7,749 nt of DNA from Desulfofustis sp. (GTDB lineage: Bacteria > Desulfobacterota > Desulfobulbia > Desulfobulbales > Desulfocapsaceae). The notes under the pieces were generated by a model. It saw only the letters and a program-made list of their open reading frames with translations. It did not search any database and was not told where the DNA came from. The stretch lies in contig JAQYVS010000046.1 in the NCBI GenBank assembly GCA_030145365.1, forward strand, positions 1-7,749. Reading direction: 5' to 3'. The translations under genes and the position numbers were made by a program. Positions 1 through 6,110 of this stretch are shown piece after piece (within the stretch, counting starts at the first letter, position 1; each line of letters starts with the position of its first letter).

Positions 1-194
1 GTCCAGTGAAAGGGACCCACATATTCTTTGTACTGCTGCCATAGTGGATCTGAGCCGGAAGCAAAGCCAACCAGAGCAGAATCCCAGGCTGGTTCGTCAC
101 TGTTGTCTCCCAAGGTGTTAAGGGGAGAGGAAGCTAAAAACTGCTTGATTATTTGGATTATTGTTTCCGGAGAAACAGCCGTATCCGGTTTCAT
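1..194 (-). CDS. QueG-like 4Fe-4S double-cluster protein, N-terminal part
   Basis: Partial gene that starts here and runs off the left edge; 64 codons are visible. The start is ATG at 192-194, preceded by a strong Shine-Dalgarno GGAGG five bases upstream. The peptide begins MKPDTAVSPETIIQII and contains FASGSDPLW (about residues 44-52) followed by KEYVGPFHWT. A stretch of this form, a G/A-x-A-x-x-x-DPLF/W segment then VGPxHxTP, is typical from memory of the N-terminus of epoxyqueuosine reductase-like iron-sulfur proteins of anaerobes, which are related to QueG but often lack the cobalamin domain. The cysteine clusters that would prove this lie outside the window. It sits downstream of tRNA-Ser on the same strand, about 90 bases away. 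The family call is by pattern memory on 64 residues only, so the exact role is open. Confidence 0.6.
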   Translation of the reverse strand, partial: MKPDTAVSPETIIQIIKQFLASSPLNTLGDNSDEPAWDSALVGFASGSDPLWQQYKEYVGPFHW

Positions 195-239
195 GGCACC
201 CTCCAAGATAACAGAAGTGACCTTCTTAATAAGAGATAC

Positions 240-255
240 AATTCAAGCCTGAATT
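240..255. repeat. Small perfect inverted repeat in the tRNA-Ser / QueG-like gap
   Basis: AATTCA-AGCC-TGAATT, a 6-bp perfect arm with a 4-base loop, lies between the 3' end of tRNA-Ser and the QueG-like gene. It has no T-tract directly after it on the minus strand, so it is a poor terminator. It could be a processing hairpin, an operator or chance. Nothing else is recognisable in 195-287. Confidence 0.3.
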
Positions 256-287
256 TTGGCATGTAAGAAATTGAAATCACTAATGAA

Positions 288-373
288 TGGCGGAGAGGGT
301 GAGATTCGAACTCACGGTACTTGCGTACACACGCGTTCCAGGCGTGCACCTTAAGCCACTCGGTCACCTCTCC
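288..373 (-). tRNA. tRNA-Ser, anticodon GGA
   Basis: The minus strand folds as a class II tRNA. The acceptor stem GGAGAGG pairs with CCTCTCC, followed by discriminator G and an encoded CCA (plus-strand TGG at 288-290). The anticodon arm is CACGC-CTGGAAC-GCGTG, giving anticodon GGA at 337-339 (reads UCC/UCU serine codons). A long variable arm GTAC-GCAA-GTAC, typical of tRNA-Ser, follows. The T arm carries GTTCGAATC. Length with CCA is 86 nt. It is not the selenocysteine tRNA, which would carry anticodon UCA and a longer acceptor stem. Confidence 0.97.
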
Positions 374-401
374 GGGTCTTTGATTTGCTATTGAGAGGTA
401 C

Positions 402-430
402 TACATAAACGCTCGATTGCAATTTATCAA
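402..430 (-). promoter_or_regulatory. Possible sigma70 promoter for tRNA-Ser
   Basis: On the minus strand a TTGATA -35-like box (425-430, five of six matches) is spaced by 17 bases from TATGTA (402-407, three of six). Transcription would start near 395, about 22 bases before the mature tRNA 5' end. The spacing and position fit a tRNA promoter but the -10 box is weak. Confidence 0.35.
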
Positions 431-449
431 TCAAAAAGTAGTTTGGCAC

Positions 450-478
450 GAAAAAAGAGAACTGTCGGAGAAGCTCCG
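450..478 (-). terminator. Possible rho-independent terminator after tadA
   Basis: Just past the tadA stop, the minus strand carries CGGAG-CTT-CTCCG (466-478), then ACAGTTCTC and a run of six T (451-456). The stem is only 5 bp and the T-run begins about nine bases after it, so this is a weak terminator candidate. Its place between tadA and the tRNA promoter makes it plausible. Confidence 0.4.
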
Positions 479-481
479 GTC

Positions 482-943
482 CTACGGGCGGCGCTGCTTA
501 AAAAAGTCTTTGAGTAATTGCCCGCATCGATCTTCTAGAAGTCCACCTGATACCTGCAGCGTATGGTTCAACCTCATGTCGGTGCCGATCTGATATTTTG
601 AAACGGCGGCACCAGTTTTCGAGTCATATGCTCCGAATACGAGCCTGTCTATTCTGCTGTGAATTATGGCTCCCATGCACATCAGACAGGGCTCCAGCGT
701 CACATAGAGCGTTGTTCCGATAAGGCGATAATTGTTGAGTTCTGTAGAAGCTGTCCTGATTACTTTGATCTCAGCATGGGCCGTTGGGTCAGAGTCTTTA
801 ATAGGAGTGTTTCCTGCAGCGGCGAGCAGGGTGTGGCCATCGGTGAGAACGGCACCGACCGGAACTTCACCGACGACAGCTGATTTCTCAGCTTGAATCA
901 GGGCATACTCCATCCAGCCGATATCGGTTGTCTCAAAATCCAT
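482..943 (-). CDS. tadA: tRNA(adenine34) deaminase TadA
   Basis: A 153-residue zinc-dependent deaminase of the CDA fold that converts A34 to inosine in tRNA-Arg(ACG), allowing it to read CGU, CGC and CGA codons. The zinc and catalytic signature is complete: H56-A-E58 (DPTAHAEI, with Glu58 the proton shuttle) and P85-C86-x-x-C89 (LEPCLMCMGA). Other family marks are EVPVGAVL (26-33), NYRLIGTTLYVTLEP (71-85) and FGAYDSKTGA (about 108-117). Length matches the family, and the alignment of WMEYAL with the E. coli N-terminus supports the first ATG, although no clear Shine-Dalgarno precedes it. The gene follows trpA by 35 bases with no terminator seen between, so the two may be cotranscribed. A guanine or cytosine deaminase is less likely given the TadA-specific AHAEI and CLMCMGA context. 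Confidence 0.95.
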   Translation of the reverse strand: MDFETTDIGWMEYALIQAEKSAVVGEVPVGAVLTDGHTLLAAAGNTPIKDSDPTAHAEIKVIRTASTELNNYRLIGTTLYVTLEPCLMCMGAIIHSRIDRLVFGAYDSKTGAAVSKYQIGTDMRLNHTLQVSGGLLEDRCGQLLKDFFKQRRP

Positions 944-978
944 TTAACAATTACCGGTTTAGCCGCTTCCGGATATTC

Positions 979-1749
979 TCAGCTGCCGAACAACTCTCTG
1001 ATAAAAGGACCGACTGCAGCACTGCCCTGTTCATCAACGAGTTTGATGGTTTGTGAACCCACCACCCCCATATCGGCGAGACCGATCAGTTCTTCAATAT
1101 CAGCTCGGCTCTGAATGCCGAATCCTACAGCCAGCGGCAGTGACGTGGCCTGGCGGCAACGAGTCAGGTAGGGACCGAAATCAGAATCAAACTCAGAATG
1201 CTTGCCGGTCACCCCGCGACGGGCGGTACAATAGATAAACCCTCCACCATACTCGGTCAGTGCATGCATCCGCTCATCGGTGCTGGTTGGAGAGAAAATC
1301 ATAATCGGAGCAATATCTCGTTCTTTAGCCAGTTGGCAACAACGGGCGCCTTCTTCAGGTGGCAGATCCGGCAGAATTAAGCCACTGATGCCTGCCTCTT
1401 TGGCACGGTCCAGAAACCGTTCTTCGCCGTATTTGAACATGATATTGTAGTAGGTCATGTATAAAAACGAAATGTCGTAAGTCGTACACATTTCAGCGCC
1501 AAATTTCAGGCAGTCCTCAATGGTTGTTCCATTGGTGATGCTATCCTGATTTGCTTTGAGGATAACCGGACCATCTGCCATTGGTTCGGAAAATGGAATC
1601 TGCATTTCGATGCAGTCAACCCCGTTCTCAACCATTTCCCTGATTACCTCGCGGTTTATGTCAAAGGATTGATACCCCAGGACAATATGGGTCATCAAAA
1701 GAATTTCTTTTTGCTCTTTTCTTGCTTGTATTTTCTCTTCTAGTTGCAT
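979..1749 (-). CDS. trpA: Tryptophan synthase alpha subunit
   Basis: A 256-residue TIM-barrel enzyme that cleaves indole-3-glycerol phosphate to indole and glyceraldehyde-3-phosphate, passing indole through a tunnel to TrpB. The catalytic pair is present: Glu48 (DCIEMQIPFS) and Asp59 (EPMADGPV), one residue off Salmonella numbering (49 and 60), which supports the chosen ATG. Other family marks are LPDLPPEEG, the mobile loop ARRGVTGKHSEF, the phosphate-binding GFGI, and GSQTIK near the C-terminus. The usual PFSDPLADGP reads PFSEPMADGP, a D-to-E change at the residue that contacts TrpB, and the N-terminal MTHIVLGYQSF differs from the common PFVTLGDP form. It is therefore a divergent but apparently intact TrpA. 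The stop is TGA. It lies 37 bases after trpB on the same strand; the Shine-Dalgarno is weak (GGTG eight bases upstream), and coupling to trpB is likely. Confidence 0.95.
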   Translation of the reverse strand: MQLEEKIQARKEQKEILLMTHIVLGYQSFDINREVIREMVENGVDCIEMQIPFSEPMADGPVILKANQDSITNGTTIEDCLKFGAEMCTTYDISFLYMTYYNIMFKYGEERFLDRAKEAGISGLILPDLPPEEGARCCQLAKERDIAPIMIFSPTSTDERMHALTEYGGGFIYCTARRGVTGKHSEFDSDFGPYLTRCRQATSLPLAVGFGIQSRADIEELIGLADMGVVGSQTIKLVDEQGSAAVGPFIRELFGS

Positions 1750-1786
1750 CTTAGCACCATCTATCTGATACGTACGATTCGGTCAC

Positions 1787-3016
1787 TTATTTGGAGTACT
1801 GCTTTGCCCGATCGATGATAAACTGTTTCCAGGATGGATCGTCATAAGCGTGGGCAATGGTAAAGATATCTTTGTCGCCCCTCCCGGACATATTGATGAC
1901 AACAGCATCATCGGGGGATAATGCCGGTGCCTCTTTAAAGGCCTGAACGAAGGCATGGGCTGATTCGAGTGCTGGAATGATACCTTCTTTTTTCATGGTC
2001 AGGTCAAGGGCCTCGATAACTTCTTTGTCGGTGGCCGCTTCAAACCGGACTTTATTTTTCTCCCAGAGGTCGGCAAGAATAGGAGATACCCCAATATAGT
2101 CAAGACCGGCGGAAACAGAATGGGTGTCCAGCATCTGGCCATCGTCATTTTGCAGAAACATGGTTTTATAGCCCTGGGCAATACCGGGTGATGCGTCATC
2201 ACCACAGAGCCTGGCAGCGTGTTGACCGCTGTTCAGACCATGTCCACCTGCTTCAACCCCAACCAACTCCGTCTGTTCTTCATCGAGAAATTTTTGAAAG
2301 ATCCCTAAAGAGTTTGACCCGCCGCCGACACAGGCGTATACCTTTGCGGGCAGCCGACCATGTTGGGCAACAATCTGTTCGGCTGTTTCTTCTCCGATAA
2401 TTGACTGCAGCCAGGCGACCATTTCCGGGAACGGTGCAGGGCCGCAGGCGGTTCCAAGCACGTAATGGGTCGTATCCATATTGGTGACCCAGTCACGGAA
2501 AGCTTCGTTGATGGCATCTTTTAAGGTTTTTGACCCATCCTGGACCGGGATCACGGTGGCCCCCATTTTTTCCATCCAGAAGACGTTCGGGCGCTGGCGG
2601 AAAACATCCTCTTCGCCCATATATACGGTGCAGTCAAAGCCAAATTTTGCGGCCATGGTAGCGGTGGCCACACCGTGCTGGCCAGCGCCGGTTTCAGCTA
2701 TGACCCGGGTTTTGCCCATTCGCTTGACGAGCAGTCCCTGTCCCATAACGTTGTTTGCTTTATGGGCGCCGGTGTGATTCAGATCTTCACGCTTGATGTA
2801 GATCTGAGCACCGCCAAAATGTTTTGATAGATTCTCGGCATGGGTCAACGGTGTCGGGCGGCACGAATATGTTGACATCAGCGACACGTATTCCTGCCAG
2901 AATCCGGGGTCGTTTCTTATCTGTTGATAGGCGATATCAAGTTCTTGAAAGGTTTGATGCAACACTTCGGGGATAAAACTGCCACCCCAATTTCCAAAAT
3001 ACTTCCTGGTACTCAT
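1787..3016 (-). CDS. trpB: Tryptophan synthase beta subunit
   Basis: A 409-residue PLP enzyme that condenses indole with serine to form tryptophan. Key residues match Salmonella TrpB almost number for number: PLP lysine Lys86 (HTGAHKANN), Glu108 (ETGAGQHGVATAT), phosphate-binding GGGSN 231-235, and Ser377 (MSGRGDKD). This agreement and a GGAG six bases upstream of ATG favour the start at 3016. A GTG four codons further upstream (3028) is also in frame but has no Shine-Dalgarno. Several stretches depart from the common TrpB form: CRPTPLTHAENL near the N-terminus, VFRQRPNVFWMEKMGATV in the COMM region, and SAGLDYIGVSPILADL where most TrpBs read YPGVGPEHAYL. The changes lie largely at the alpha/beta contact and COMM domain, and TrpA next door is also unusual, so the two probably coevolved. 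The first-gene position with no other trp genes in view is notable. Confidence 0.96.
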   Translation of the reverse strand: MSTRKYFGNWGGSFIPEVLHQTFQELDIAYQQIRNDPGFWQEYVSLMSTYSCRPTPLTHAENLSKHFGGAQIYIKREDLNHTGAHKANNVMGQGLLVKRMGKTRVIAETGAGQHGVATATMAAKFGFDCTVYMGEEDVFRQRPNVFWMEKMGATVIPVQDGSKTLKDAINEAFRDWVTNMDTTHYVLGTACGPAPFPEMVAWLQSIIGEETAEQIVAQHGRLPAKVYACVGGGSNSLGIFQKFLDEEQTELVGVEAGGHGLNSGQHAARLCGDDASPGIAQGYKTMFLQNDDGQMLDTHSVSAGLDYIGVSPILADLWEKNKVRFEAATDKEVIEALDLTMKKEGIIPALESAHAFVQAFKEAPALSPDDAVVINMSGRGDKDIFTIAHAYDDPSWKQFIIDRAKQYSK

Positions 3017-3122
3017 CTCATACTCCACATGGCAGATGATTTTGATTGTAAATGCAAGGTGTCCAACCTACACCGATTCTGATGCTTTTAACAAGCATGA
3101 AAATAGGGTGTCTGCGGTATGG
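3017..3122 (-). other. Leader / intergenic gap upstream of trpB
   Basis: This 106-base gap holds two small minus-strand hairpins: ATGCTT-GTTAA-AAGCAT and, nearer trpB, GGTGT-AGGTTGG-ACACC. Neither is followed by a T-run, so neither is a convincing terminator. A TACAAT -10-like box lies about 30 bases before the trpB ATG but lacks a good -35. No Trp-rich leader peptide is visible, so classical attenuation is not supported. A weak internal promoter or mRNA processing site is possible. Confidence 0.3.
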
Positions 3123-4742
3123 CTAACGAATATTCTTCTCGTATTGTGCAAGACTGTGTCTGCATGCCTCGGCAAAATCTTCCGGGTAATGTCCGTTGAT
3201 AAAGCGCAGTTGAGTTTCGCTGAAAGCTCCAGGCGAATGTGGGAGTTTCGGCATAAAACAATAGATGAGGGGGTGGTGTTTCTCCAGCGAAGAAAATCGT
3301 TTTGAATACTCAATGGTGTTGACCATGGTGGCCCCTCTTGCCGCCAGAGCTTGCTGTGCCTTTAAGATAGCAATATCAAGAGATGTGCGAAGAGCCGTTT
3401 CACATTCTACGATATTACCGGCAAATTCACCGTTTTCATCGGGCTTGGTCATGATCTGGAGTTCCCATTGTGAGGTCTGGGCTTTGGGAACAAAAAGTAA
3501 TACCTGTTCATTCTGCCAGACAACCAGGTCCTCGCTGCGGTCGTCTCGGCCATCCATTCTTTTATTGTTCTCTATGGCCTGGAAATAGTCATGAAAATAA
3601 CTTCGGTTGTATTGCAGCCGGTAGGTTTCGATCACCTCGTGAATCATGTCGCCGGATGAAAAAGACGTGATTTCACCAATAGAGTCTGAAAAACCCTCTG
3701 CGAAAGCCTCAATCTGTGAGGGAATCATCGAATATTGCTGATGAATCTGCTGATGTGAGGCATGCAAACGGTATCCCGAGGAAGCAAAATCGAAACCAAA
3801 ATTCCAGCCCCATAAGGTGGCCGCCATGTCTGAGATTTTGTATTCGGGATGACCCCAAATGATGGTTCTCAAATCTTCGAGCGCGTCATCTGAAAAGGGG
3901 AGGGAGCCGATCTCAATGTTTAAAAATTCAGCAAGTCTGACATAAGATCTCTGATAATATAAATGCCTTAAACCATTGATATCGTTTACAGACAGATTTT
4001 CAATCTGGTAACGGATTGAATCATCCGCCATATTGGCGGCATAGTGTCCACCGCCGATATAGGAATTTCTTCTCAGATATTCATAGACATGGGTTGACTG
4101 GCTCTGATGAAAATCCCCGACAATTTCACTTATCCCCTGGGCGCCGGGACGAATCACCATGGCTATTTTATAGGAATCGGGTAGAACCGGGTTATTGGCG
4201 ACGGCCTCAAATAGATCAAAATCGCTGATTTCCGGTCGACACTTACCGTCAGGCATCTGTTGGTAGCGAAGTCCGGTCGGGATCCCCTTCTCATCATTTT
4301 CAAAAGAACAGCATGTTTCAGCCAGTCTGATCAAATCATCCCGATCTGTTGATGTGGTTGCCAGGCTGAGTAATAAAGGTCGGGGCAGCACTTCAAGCAA
4401 CCCCGGATCAATGTGCTGTGATCTTAGCATCTGGTGCAGTGATACTGCGGGTTTTTCCTGCAGCTTTATCCTGTCAGGATTTTCGGCATTGCGATCGGCC
4501 CAGGTCTTACCAATATAGGTAGTTCCTCTGAACGGGAAGGGGTTGGCAATTTCATATATCCAGTCGGCATGTTCAACTTTGACACGATTTTCCGGGTAAT
4601 TACTGGTGTTTATGACATCGCTTCCGTCCGGATTGCAGCCAAGTTTTTCGATTTGAGTACGACTGCGCAGGTTGCGCACTGAATATGACGGTTTATGGAT
4701 GCCGTAGATAAAACCTTGGTCGGGAGATATACATGTTCTCAT
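3123..4742 (-). CDS. Uncharacterised protein, distant GalT/HIT-superfamily-like
   Basis: A 539-residue soluble protein without signal peptide or membrane segments. I do not recognise a named family. Two parts recall the duplicated HIT fold of galactose-1-phosphate uridylyltransferase and Ap4A phosphorylase. At about 308-341 the string ATLWGWNFG, then SSG, then LHASHQQIHQQ parallels the GalT pattern NxG..GaS..HPHxQ, with His334 and Gln336 in the place of the nucleophile His and following Gln. The first His of HPH is Gln332 here, and extra His327 and His330 precede it. At about 403-528, VVWQNEQVLLFVPKAQTSQWELQI, then HHPLIYCFMPK (489-499) and FINGHYPEDFAEACR (514-528) parallel the GalT C-terminal half (ENxxFxAFVPxA..PxE..I, HxHIEIxPR, INPxPPEEAA). 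The C-terminal HxH is degraded. The first 190 residues match nothing I know. It follows rsmI by 17 bases without a clear Shine-Dalgarno. A nucleotidyl-transfer or phosphorolysis activity is an inference only; the gene itself is secure. Confidence 0.85.
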   Translation of the reverse strand: MRTCISPDQGFIYGIHKPSYSVRNLRSRTQIEKLGCNPDGSDVINTSNYPENRVKVEHADWIYEIANPFPFRGTTYIGKTWADRNAENPDRIKLQEKPAVSLHQMLRSQHIDPGLLEVLPRPLLLSLATTSTDRDDLIRLAETCCSFENDEKGIPTGLRYQQMPDGKCRPEISDFDLFEAVANNPVLPDSYKIAMVIRPGAQGISEIVGDFHQSQSTHVYEYLRRNSYIGGGHYAANMADDSIRYQIENLSVNDINGLRHLYYQRSYVRLAEFLNIEIGSLPFSDDALEDLRTIIWGHPEYKISDMAATLWGWNFGFDFASSGYRLHASHQQIHQQYSMIPSQIEAFAEGFSDSIGEITSFSSGDMIHEVIETYRLQYNRSYFHDYFQAIENNKRMDGRDDRSEDLVVWQNEQVLLFVPKAQTSQWELQIMTKPDENGEFAGNIVECETALRTSLDIAILKAQQALAARGATMVNTIEYSKRFSSLEKHHPLIYCFMPKLPHSPGAFSETQLRFINGHYPEDFAEACRHSLAQYEKNIR

Positions 4743-4759
4743 GATCTATTGCATCGGGG

Positions 4760-5593
4760 CTAAATTTTATTCCAGAGAACCAGAGCCTGCTGATAAATAT
4801 CTGAGCGGCCGATACCCATATCAGCAGCAACCTTTTTACACACATCTTTCATGGAAAGATCGCTGTTGTCACGATACCAGATAAGAATCTCTTCCAATGA
4901 TTCTTTTTCTGGCCGCTCATCTTGTCCTTGGTGAATAATGAGTACCAGTTCGCCTCTGATTTTCTCATTGGAGATAGTTTCTGCAAGAAGTTTCAGCGAT
5001 GTTTCCTTAATCTCTTCATATCTTTTGCTCATTTCACGAGCCCACAAAACTTTTCGGTCGCCGAGTACTGCGTGGGCATCGTGGATGAATCGGTGAATGC
5101 GATGGGGAGATTCATAAAAAACGATTGGATACTGTGATGAAATCAACGACTGAAAAAGCTTTCGTCGTGCCGATGTCTTTTGTGGAGAAAATCCGATAAA
5201 GAGAAAAGAGCCTGGCTCAAGACCTGAGCAACTCAGGGCTGCACTGAGTGCTGAAGGACCCGGAATCGGCACGATCGGCAGACCTGCTTCCCGGACTTTG
5301 TTAACCAAAATCGAACCCGGGTCCGATATTCCCGGAGTACCCGCGTCACTCACCAGCGCGATATCTTTACCGTCAATGATCTGTTCCACCAGCGCTGCTG
5401 AACGGCTGGCTTCTTTCTCACGATAATAGCTTACCAGAGGGGTGGAAATACCAAAATGGTTCAGGAGCTTTTTGGTGTGTCTGGTATCCTCGGCGGCAAT
5501 GAGGTCTACCTCTTGTAACGTGCGCACAGCGCGATGGGTCATATCTTCGAGGTTACCGATCGGGGTGGCGACGATGTACAAGGTTCCGGGCAT
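4760..5593 (-). CDS. rsmI: 16S rRNA (cytidine1402-2'-O)-methyltransferase RsmI
   Basis: A 277-residue SAM-dependent methyltransferase of the tetrapyrrole-methylase fold (class III) that adds the 2'-O-methyl of m4Cm1402 in the ribosomal P site. Family motifs in order: LYIVATPIGNLED (5-17), AEDTRHT (34-40), VSDAGTPGISDPG (81-93), PIPGPSA (109-115), FIGFSPQK (132-139), FYESPHRI (159-166), and the KRYEEI/GELVLII region (190-220). The C-terminus (about 245-275, LSMKDVCKKVAADMG then SDIYQQAL) is the short helix-turn-helix-like RsmI tail. Length is normal. The start ATG is supported by the immediate MPGTLYIVATP and a modest AGG seven bases upstream. It is first in the minus-strand block and diverges from arsR across a 142-base control region. 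Confidence 0.96.
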   Translation of the reverse strand: MPGTLYIVATPIGNLEDMTHRAVRTLQEVDLIAAEDTRHTKKLLNHFGISTPLVSYYREKEASRSAALVEQIIDGKDIALVSDAGTPGISDPGSILVNKVREAGLPIVPIPGPSALSAALSCSGLEPGSFLFIGFSPQKTSARRKLFQSLISSQYPIVFYESPHRIHRFIHDAHAVLGDRKVLWAREMSKRYEEIKETSLKLLAETISNEKIRGELVLIIHQGQDERPEKESLEEILIWYRDNSDLSMKDVCKKVAADMGIGRSDIYQQALVLWNKI

Positions 5594-5620
5594 TGTTGGC
5601 CTATCGTATTGTTCACTAGA

Positions 5621-5649
5621 ATTGTTTATGACCTCGCCATTATGGTCAA
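5621..5649 (-). promoter_or_regulatory. Putative rsmI promoter
   Basis: On the minus strand TTGACC (5644-5649, five of six to the -35 consensus) is separated by 17 bases from AACAAT (5621-5626, four of six). The start would fall near 5614, some 20 bases ahead of the rsmI ATG. The -35 box lies within the inverted repeat at 5635-5654. Confidence 0.45.
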
Positions 5650-5654
5650 TGGCG
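5635..5654. repeat. Inverted repeat over the rsmI -35 box
   Basis: CGCCATT-ATGGTC-AATGGCG: perfect 7-bp arms around a 6-base centre. A second, overlapping pair TGACC/GGTCA shares the same bases. It has no T-run on the minus side and only a mixed A/T tail on the plus side, so an operator is as likely as a hairpin. The bound factor, if any, is unknown; it does not resemble the ArsR site nearby. Confidence 0.5.
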
Positions 5655-5672
5655 GTAAAAATTGCATCTTCT

Positions 5673-5701
5673 TTGTTGCATTATATCAGTGATGTTTTAA
5701 T
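5673..5701 (+). promoter_or_regulatory. Putative arsR-permease promoter
   Basis: TTGTTG (5673-5678, three of six) is spaced by 17 bases from TTTAAT (5696-5701, five of six). Transcription would begin about 5708, inside the ArsR-type inverted repeat, which is where SmtB/CadC repressors usually bind. The -35 is weak. Confidence 0.45.
5680..5688 (-). promoter_or_regulatory. Possible divergent extended -10 box facing rsmI
   Basis: The minus strand reads TGATATAAT, a perfect match to the extended -10 form TGnTATAAT. No -35 fits well upstream, as expected for extended -10 promoters. The start would be near 5673, giving an 80-base rsmI leader. It overlaps the arsR promoter spacer and lies only about ten bases from the ArsR-type operator, so the two directions could interfere. 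Confidence 0.35.
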
Positions 5702-5724
5702 ATATGAGCAGGTATTCATATAAC
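5699..5724. promoter_or_regulatory. SmtB/ArsR-type operator
   Basis: TATATGA (5701-5707) and TCATATA (5716-5722) form perfect 7-bp arms around GCAGGTAT. The wider site has the 12-2-12 layout of SmtB/ZiaR/CadC operators (ATATGAnCAnnTATTCATAT-like). It covers the -10 box and start of the arsR promoter and ends just before the GGAGGT ribosome site, so binding would block the arsR-permease transcript. The match to the family consensus is from memory. Confidence 0.75.
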
Positions 5725-5735
5725 GGAGGTCGCAC

Positions 5736-6110
5736 GTGAATCAGGAGTTATGCGAACGTAGGATTATACATGAAGATCGATTGGAAAAAGCCCGGAAACT
5801 CATGGGTGAATTTTCCGATATTGAGGCAATGAGCGATTTGTTCAAAGCGATCGGTGATCCCGGCCGATTACAGATAGTGCTGGCTCTTGACGCCCAGGAA
5901 ATGTGTGTATGTGATTTAGCAGCACTGCTTGGTGTAAGTGAATCAGCGGCCAGTCATCAGATCAGAATATTGAGAACCATGAATCTTGTAAAAAACAGAC
6001 GGGAGGGTCAGGTACTCTATTACCGATTGGTTGATGATCATGTTATGCAGCTCGCACGGGTAGCACGAGATCATGTAGCAGAGCTGGAGCAGGGTGAAAC
6101 AAATGGATAA
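5736..6110 (+). CDS. ArsR/SmtB-family metal-sensing repressor
   Basis: A 124-residue winged-helix repressor that releases DNA on metal binding. The start is GTG at 5736, with a near-perfect GGAGGT five bases upstream. The DNA-recognition region DLAALLGVSESAASHQIRILR (two parts, 60-80) and the wing REGQVLYYRL (89-98) are typical. The alpha5 metal site of SmtB is fully kept with exact spacing: Asp100, His102, His113, Glu116 (D-x-H-x10-H-x2-E), the Zn(II)/Co(II)-sensing site. The alpha3N site also appears possible: Cys6, His12, then MCVCD with Cys57, Cys59 and Asp60; Cys57-x-Cys59 recalls CadC. A two-site Zn/Cd/Co or Cu-responsive sensor is thus more likely than an arsenite sensor. The gene has its own operator and overlaps the permease by eight bases, so it likely autoregulates and controls the transporter. 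No enzyme or fusion domain is present. Confidence 0.95.
   Translation: MNQELCERRIIHEDRLEKARKLMGEFSDIEAMSDLFKAIGDPGRLQIVLALDAQEMCVCDLAALLGVSESAASHQIRILRTMNLVKNRREGQVLYYRLVDDHVMQLARVARDHVAELEQGETNG

Noticed and set aside
28..252. Plus-strand 74-codon open frame at the left edge
   Set aside because: It lies opposite the QueG-like gene, which has a strong ribosome site and recognisable protein sequence; the plus frame shows no family features.
288..373. Selenocysteine tRNA (selC)
   Set aside because: Anticodon is GGA, and the acceptor stem is the normal 7 bp, so it is ordinary tRNA-Ser.
3017..3028. GTG start four codons upstream for trpB
   Set aside because: No Shine-Dalgarno before it, whereas ATG at 3016 has GGAG six bases upstream and gives residue numbering matching Salmonella TrpB.
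3017..3122. trp attenuator
   Set aside because: No Trp-codon leader peptide and no stem followed by a T-run.
5442..5723. Plus-strand 93-codon open frame crossing the rsmI start
   Set aside because: Antisense to conserved rsmI motifs and running through the divergent promoter region; no ribosome site or recognisable protein.
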